NCBI GenBank assembly: GCA_963729275.1
Contig: CAVSNH010000013.1
Location: forward strand, 992,001 to 1,056,000
DNA from: CAVSNH01 sp963729275
GTDB lineage: Bacteria; Actinomycetota; Acidimicrobiia; Acidimicrobiales; RAAP-2
DNA: 64,000 bases
Direction of reading: 5' to 3'
Position 1 is the stretch's first letter, and every line of letters starts with the position of its first letter. Position numbers and translations under genes: made by a program. Positions 60,151 through 64,000 of the stretch are shown in pieces. Under the pieces are notes generated by a model that was not told where the DNA came from, did not search any database, and was given only the letters and a program-made list of their open reading frames with translations.

Positions 60151-60404
60151 CGTGGGCCGCCGCCGTGCAGCGTTGACGTTGCCCGGCCTGGCGTCGGTTC
60201 GCCACCACGCCGCATTTCACGTCGACAACAGGCGACGCACCGCTTGAGGCATCTGCCGGCCTCGTGCCGAGAAGGGCAGCCGCCGTGGGTCGCCCGACCG
60301 ATTACCAGCCCTTCTGGGCTCGGGTCCGACACCACGCCACTGGTACAGTCGGTCCCCATCCTCGATGCTTGGGGGTGAGTGGGCCCCTACGGTTTCACGA
60401 TCGG

Positions 60405-60479
60405 GGACCTGTGGTGCAGTTTGGAGTGCACGCCGGCCTGTCAAGCCGGAGGTCGCGGGTTCAAATCCCGTCAGGTCCG
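60405..60479 (+). tRNA. tRNA-Asp (anticodon GTC)
   Basis: GGACCTG pairs with CAGGTCC in the acceptor stem. The anticodon stem CCGGC/GCCGG encloses loop CTGTCAA with anticodon GTC. The T arm is GCGGG-TTCAAAT-CCCGT. The discriminator is G and CCA is not encoded. It lies 254 bases after tRNA-Glu; the gap shows nothing convincing. Confidence 0.95.
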
Positions 60480-60500
60480 CTAGTCCGGTCCGCCGGGCGA

Positions 60501-60576
60501 GGTCGGGTAGCTCAGTTGGTAGAGCGCGCGCCTGAAAAGCGCGAGGTCCGCGGATCGATGCCGCGCCCGACCACCA
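60501..60576 (+). tRNA. tRNA-Phe (anticodon GAA)
   Basis: GGTCGGG pairs with CCCGACC. The D arm is TAGCTCAGTTGGTAGAGC, and the anticodon stem CGCGC/GCGCG encloses loop CTGAAAA with anticodon GAA. The discriminator A and a 3' CCA are both encoded, unlike the neighbouring tRNAs. It is 21 bases after tRNA-Asp and probably co-transcribed with it. Confidence 0.95.
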
Positions 60577-60705
60577 AGCAGACTCGTAGCTCCGGGTACC
60601 GCTTCGGTTCGGAGTTCATGCCGCCTCTGGATTGTCGTCGCCGCCTCCGCGCCCTTTTGCTCAGCCACCACGCCGGCTCTCGAGATCGAGCGGGAACCTT
60701 GCGGC

Positions 60706-60873
60706 GTGGGAGGCCTGGCCGGTCGGCCCGGCGTCACCATCCACGTCTGCCCAAAAGCCGATCGTCTCTTCATCGACGGGAACGGGCCCTCAACGCCGGC
60801 CGACTACGAGCACCCGGGGCACGTGGACCCGCAGGTCATCTCCGACATCGCCAGCTGGGTCCGCTCGCACTGA
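60706..60873 (+). CDS. possible 55-residue small protein
   Basis: A short frame from GTG 60706 to TGA 60871-60873 encodes V-T-I-H-V-C-P-K-A-D-R-L-F-I-D-G-N-G-P-S, then D-Y-E-H-P-G-H-V-D-P and a C-terminal helix I-S-D-I-A-S-W-V-R-S-H. It alternates strand, acidic loop and helix and reads as protein-like, whereas the other frames here are Arg/Ala-rich noise. I do not recognise a family. There is no strong ribosome binding site, so expression is uncertain. It lies between tRNA-Phe and the amidohydrolase gene. Confidence 0.4.
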   Translation: MGGLAGRPGVTIHVCPKADRLFIDGNGPSTPADYEHPGHVDPQVISDIASWVRSH

Positions 60874-61022
60874 GCACCGGCCGTGCGCGACCGGGCGGGG
60901 TGCGGCGACGGCTCGGTGACGCCATCGCCCAGGGGAGCGACCATTCGTGCCCTTGCGCACGCCGCCCCAGGCGCGTGGGAGCATCTGGCCAGGCCCGATG
61001 GCACGGGAGGAAGCGGGGAGCC

Positions 61023-62237
61023 ATGCCGTACAGCGAGGGCAGAGTGGTCCACGACGCCGACGCCCACCTGATGGAGACACCCACCTGGTTGCGCGACCAC
61101 GCCGACTCGAACCTCCGGGACCGCCTACCGGTGCTCCGCTACCCGGGGGGCAACGAGCTCCGGCAGACCGGCGACCCCGAGGAGCAGCAACGCGACCTCG
61201 AGGCCGCCTTCGATCAGCTGCGTCAGCGGCACGCCACCCCCGAGTGGCAGGCCGAGGACGAGGCCGAGATCATGCAGCGCAAGAACTTTGCCGCCACCGG
61301 CTCCTTCGTGGCCGAGGACCGACCCCGGGCCCTCGACCTTCTCGGCTTCGAGAGCCAACTCATCTTCAACACGTTCCACAACCGCCGTCTGCGCGACTGG
61401 GAGCACGGCGGCGACCTCGACCTCGCCTACGGGGCGGCGACCGCTCACAACCGTGGCATGGTCGAGTTCTGCTCAGTCGACCACCGGCTGCTGCCCACTT
61501 TGTATGTGCCGCTTTGCGACATGGGCCGCGCCGCGGTGGCGGCCGACCAGGCGCTGTCCATGGGCGCGGCCGCGCTCCTCGTGGCGTCGGGTTGCCCGCC
61601 CGGCCACTCCCACAGCCACATCGGGTTGGACCCGGTGTGGGCCCGCGCCGAGGAGGCTGGCGTCCCGGTCGTGTTCCACGTCGGAGGGACGGGCGACCTC
61701 ATCGACCTCTCGTACTTCAAGAACGGGCTCCCCGTCCCACCCGACTTCCACGGCGGTGAGGAGAACTTCCGGTCGGTCGACTACATGGGCATCCCCGGCC
61801 CACCGGCGCAAACGCTCGCCACCATGATCTTCGACGGCGTCCTCGACCGGTTCCCGAGGATGAAGATAGGGGTCATCGAGCAGGGGGCGGTGTGGGTGCC
61901 GTCATGGTTGCGACAGATGGAGTCGGCCTTCGACGCCTTCTACCGGCACGAGGAACGCCTACGGCAGCTGTCCATGCGACCGGCCGACTATGTCCGCAGA
62001 CAGGTGCGGTTCACGCCCTACCCGACGGAGGACGTCGGATGGATCATCGAGCAGGCCGGCTCTGAAGTGGTGCTCTTCTCCACCGACTACCCGCACGTGG
62101 AAGGGGGGCGCCGACCCATCGAACGGTTCGAGGCATCGCTCGGGGATGCTGTCGACGACGTCCGCCGGCGCTTCTACTGCGACAACTTCCTCGACCTGCT
62201 CGGTCCGACCGCAACCCGCTTCGACCTGGCCGCCTGA
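61023..62237 (+). CDS. metal-dependent amidohydrolase (amidohydrolase_2)
   Basis: A 404-residue TIM-barrel hydrolase: V-V-H-D-A-D-A-H-L-M-E near the start (the D-x-H metal motif), then H-S-H-S-H-I-G-L-D-P-V-W, V-V-F-H-V-G-G-T-G near residue 218 (metal His), I-E-Q-G-A-V-W-V-P near residue 285, and the catalytic Asp and following His in F-S-T-D-Y-P-H-V-E-G-G near residue 358. It fits the ACMSD-like branch that handles carboxylates in catabolism. ATG 61023 follows a GGGAG site. The gene stands alone; substrate unknown. Confidence 0.87.
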   Translation: MPYSEGRVVHDADAHLMETPTWLRDHADSNLRDRLPVLRYPGGNELRQTGDPEEQQRDLEAAFDQLRQRHATPEWQAEDEAEIMQRKNFAATGSFVAEDRPRALDLLGFESQLIFNTFHNRRLRDWEHGGDLDLAYGAATAHNRGMVEFCSVDHRLLPTLYVPLCDMGRAAVAADQALSMGAAALLVASGCPPGHSHSHIGLDPVWARAEEAGVPVVFHVGGTGDLIDLSYFKNGLPVPPDFHGGEENFRSVDYMGIPGPPAQTLATMIFDGVLDRFPRMKIGVIEQGAVWVPSWLRQMESAFDAFYRHEERLRQLSMRPADYVRRQVRFTPYPTEDVGWIIEQAGSEVVLFSTDYPHVEGGRRPIERFEASLGDAVDDVRRRFYCDNFLDLLGPTATRFDLAA

Positions 62238-62333
62238 GACCGCAGGGCCCCGCCGTAGCGGGCCTCGCCGCCTCGCCACGGACGCGGCCGCCTCCCGCGG
62301 GATTGAACAGGGGGCCGACCGGGCACAAAAAAT

Positions 62334-62371
62334 GGCCCGGAGCAATGCGGCGGGACATTGCTCAACGGGCC
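62334..62371 (+). terminator. strong hairpin after the amidohydrolase gene
   Basis: GGCCCG-GAGCAATG pairs with CATTGCTC-(AA)-CGGGCC: a 14-bp stem with a two-base bulge and an 8-nt loop. An A-run precedes it and a T-rich stretch follows, so it could stop transcription in both directions. A second weak stem (CCAA/TTGG) followed by seven T lies about 50 bases further on. Confidence 0.6.
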
Positions 62372-62487
62372 GTTGACTTTTGGATACCCAGCCCCTAGGA
62401 GGGCAAACCAATTTCCCTTGGATTTTTTTCGGTCTCGTCCCTCCCACCCGAATCAGGCGTGAGATTCGGCAAAATTAAGGCTCGTGG

Positions 62488-62527
62488 TTGCATCTTCGAG
62501 ATATCTCGTTATAATGCCGATATATCG
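62488..62527 (+). promoter_or_regulatory. padR promoter with two perfect palindromes
   Basis: TTGCAT (62488-62493), a 16-bp spacer and consensus TATAAT (62510-62515) form a clear promoter. The palindrome CGAGATATCTCG (62497-62508) fills the spacer and CGATATATCG (62518-62527) lies just past the -10 box. GATATC-type palindromes are typical PadR sites, so autorepression by the following gene is strongly suggested. Confidence 0.75.
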
Positions 62528-62570
62528 TTACCTATCGAGACCTGACAAATTTCGACACTAAGGAGAACAA

Positions 62571-63338
62571 ATGTCTCATCGTTTGAATGGAGAGCCTGGC
62601 GATCGCCCTCGAGGTGGGCGTCAGTCCCGGGGGCCCGCCTGGCGCGGTGACCCTGTGGGGGAGCAGTCCCGTGGCCGCAGCGGCGGACGCGGCGGCGGTC
62701 GAGGCCGTGGCCGAGATCGGGACTGGGCCGAGTTCGGCGGCTTCGGCCGGCACCGTGGCCCTGGATCCGGCGGCGGAGCGGGATTCGGGGGCACCGGGTT
62801 CCGGCGTGGGGGAAGGGCGGGCCGGGGCGACATCCGGGCCGCCATCATCGCCCTGCTCGCCGAAGAGCCGATGCACGGCTACCAGATCATCACCGAGATC
62901 ACCGACCGCAGCAGCGGTGTCTGGCGGCCGAGCCCCGGCTCGGTCTATCCGACTCTGCAGGCTCTGGAGGACCAGGGCCTGGTGAGCGCGGTCACCGCCG
63001 ACGGGCGACGCGTCTTCAAGCTGACCGACACGGGGCGAGCCGAGGCCGACGCTATCGGCGACGGGCCGGCCCCTTGGCAGACGGCCGCCCGGCACGCCGA
63101 CCGCTCCATGCACGACTTGGGCGGTCTTATGCACGAAGTGGGAGCGGCAATTGGCCAAGTCGGCCGCACCGGCAGCTCCGACCAGGTGGACGCGGTCAAA
63201 GAGATTCTGGCCGACACTCGGCGGCGGATCTATCTCCTCCTGGCGGACGGCCCGACCGGATCCGACGGTCCCGGCGCCGTCGGTGACGAGGACGGCGGGA
63301 CGCATGCGACCGAAGAGGTCCGCACAGAGGGTCGTTAG
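62571..63338 (+). CDS. PadR family regulator with Gly/Arg-rich tail
   Basis: A 255-residue protein. Residues 1-85 are a disordered stretch of R-G-G and G-R-G repeats, like RNA-binding RGG boxes. Residues 85-165 are the PadR winged helix: A-I-I-A-L-L-A-E-E-P-M-H-G-Y-Q-I-I, R-P-S-P-G-S-V-Y-P-T-L-Q-A-L-E-D-Q-G-L-V, and R-R-V-F-K-L-T-D-T-G. A helical C-terminal part follows. AAGGAGA stands 6 bases before ATG. PadR proteins with such tails occur in actinobacteria. It probably controls its own promoter and perhaps the ferredoxin, whose GTG overlaps its stop. Confidence 0.87.
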   Translation: MSHRLNGEPGDRPRGGRQSRGPAWRGDPVGEQSRGRSGGRGGGRGRGRDRDWAEFGGFGRHRGPGSGGGAGFGGTGFRRGGRAGRGDIRAAIIALLAEEPMHGYQIITEITDRSSGVWRPSPGSVYPTLQALEDQGLVSAVTADGRRVFKLTDTGRAEADAIGDGPAPWQTAARHADRSMHDLGGLMHEVGAAIGQVGRTGSSDQVDAVKEILADTRRRIYLLLADGPTGSDGPGAVGDEDGGTHATEEVRTEGR

Positions 63339-63679
63339 TGGCAAGCCCCTCACCCCTCGAGAAGAAGCGACGGGCGGCGGCTGATCCCGACCGGCCCGGT
63401 CTCCGGTGCTCGGCACCAGGTGGCACGTGGTCGCCAGTCGTCGACCTGCGCCGTTGCGAGGGAAAGCGTGACTGCGTCGACGTCTGCCCCAACGACGTCT
63501 TCGAAGTCCGCCGAATCGACGACGAGGACTTCCAGTCCCTCGGGCTCGTCGGCCGGCTCCGGTCTCGGGCTCACGGGAGAGTCGCGGCCTACACCCCCAA
63601 CGCCGACTCGTGCCGGGCGTGCGGGCTCTGCGTTGTCGCTTGCCCCGAGGACGCCATCACCCTCGTCGGCCCTGGCTGA
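63338..63679 (+). CDS. two-cluster ferredoxin with one altered site
   Basis: A 113-residue protein. The second cluster motif C-R-A-C-G-L-C-V-V-A-C-P (CxxCxxCxxxCP) is complete. The first, C-E-G-K-R-D-C-V-D-V-C-P, has Lys where the second Cys would be, so that site probably holds a [3Fe-4S] cluster, as in 7Fe ferredoxins. The N-terminus is a basic, non-conserved stretch. GTG 63338 shares one base with the padR stop, so the two form an operon. It could serve a P450 or another oxidoreductase. Confidence 0.82.
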   Translation: MASPSPLEKKRRAAADPDRPGLRCSAPGGTWSPVVDLRRCEGKRDCVDVCPNDVFEVRRIDDEDFQSLGLVGRLRSRAHGRVAAYTPNADSCRACGLCVVACPEDAITLVGPG

Positions 63680-63714
63680 TTCGCTGACGGCAACGGCAAC
63701 GGCAACGTGCCGGG

Positions 63715-64000
63715 TCAGCCGCCTTCGAACTCGAATCCCAGGTCCGGAGCGCTCAGCAGGGCCCGGAAGGGGATGTCCTCGGCCGCGGCCATCTCCGCCA
63801 CCGTCCCTCCTCGGTCCACCACGGCGACGAGCAGGACCGGGGTTGCACCCGCATCTCGCACGACCCGGGCTGCCTCGAGGAGTGAGGTCCCTCGCGTCAC
63901 TGCGTCTTCGGTAATCACGGCTTTGTCGCCGGGATCGAGCGCACCGGCGATGCGGCCGCCGCCGCCGTGGTCCTTGACCTCCTTGCGCACGCTGAAGGCC
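63715..64000 (-). CDS. pyrE: orotate phosphoribosyltransferase, 3' part
   Basis: The C-terminal about 95 residues of a phosphoribosyltransferase; the 5' part lies beyond the right edge. F-S-V-R-K-E-V-K-D-H-G is the OMP-synthase loop with catalytic Lys residues, and A-V-I-T-E-D-A-V-T-R-G-T-S-L is the PRPP-binding motif. Together they identify PyrE, which makes OMP from orotate and PRPP in pyrimidine synthesis. It is convergent with the ferredoxin gene. An apparent internal GTG at 63990 is not the start. Confidence 0.88.
   Translation of the reverse strand, partial: AFSVRKEVKDHGGGGRIAGALDPGDKAVITEDAVTRGTSLLEAARVVRDAGATPVLLVAVVDRGGTVAEMAAAEDIPFRALLSAPDLGFEFEGG

Overview
The window is high-GC bacterial DNA from an actinobacterium. 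Indicators are F420/LLM-type oxidoreductases, a polyphosphate glucokinase, SCO6880/DUF6112-type secretion genes, DUF2017 next to clpS, a SenX3/RegX3-like two-component pair, a mycothiol-S-transferase-like DinB protein, and ctaA/ctaB of aerobic respiration. The gene mix fits an Acidimicrobiia-like lineage, but that placement is inference. Roughly the first 25 kb is looser and visibly more AT-rich between genes. The part right of the tRNA-Arg gene at 31.1 kb is denser, with many 1-8 bp gene overlaps.

Region 1-25 kb is an accessory and stress region. It opens with the 3' part of a large secreted repeat protein, broken by an in-frame TGA. It continues with a Gfo/Idh/MocA oxidoreductase, a glycine-rich secreted protein, small secreted and membrane proteins, YceH/DUF480, an FkbM methyltransferase, a PhyH dioxygenase, a cysteine-less DksA-like protein, an M48 peptidase and a nucleotide cyclase fused to a YHS-like domain. 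After these come an SPFH protein coupled to a ribbon-helix-helix protein behind a 29-bp operator, a DHA2 exporter with its MarR regulator, a cyclic-nucleotide-binding protein, a universal stress protein, an SthA-like flavoprotein and a NYN-domain nuclease. A palindrome (CCTCAGCTG, 3 nt, CAGCTGAGG) recurs between genes.

Region 25.5-31.1 kb is a compact integrated element. It is bounded by a perfect 45-bp direct repeat; the right copy lies in an intact tRNA-Arg(ACG) gene and the left copy is a detached tRNA 3' end. Inside, all leftward, are a tyrosine integrase, a HigB-HigA toxin-antitoxin pair, a TOTE-type protein (archaeo-eukaryotic primase domain plus superfamily 2 helicase), and an HNH nuclease whose N-terminal half resembles modified-DNA readers of restriction systems. 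I read this as a mobile defence or conflict cassette, and it is the most interesting part of the window.

Region 31-44.6 kb is metabolic: a CoA-transferase, a DUF35 protein and an Ltp2-like thiolase in one cassette, a quinone oxidoreductase, a CHAD protein, a hotdog-like protein, polyphosphate glucokinase, amidase, a second LLM oxidoreductase, a cytochrome P450 and an MMPL transporter. Region 44.6-51 kb is a leftward, overlapping operon encoding a type IV secretion-like machine (DUF6112, TrbL-like, SCO6880, VirB4-like and VirD4-like) with no relaxase in view. Across a shared intergenic region with 10-bp phased repeats lies the rightward histidine kinase/response regulator pair.

Region 53-64 kb is core-like: serS, an ABC transporter with fused ATPase and permease, tlpA-like, ctaB and ctaA (heme A synthesis), clpS, DUF2017, tRNA-Glu, tRNA-Asp and tRNA-Phe, an amidohydrolase, a PadR regulator with an RGG-like tail and palindromes in its promoter, a ferredoxin, and the 3' part of pyrE running off the right end.
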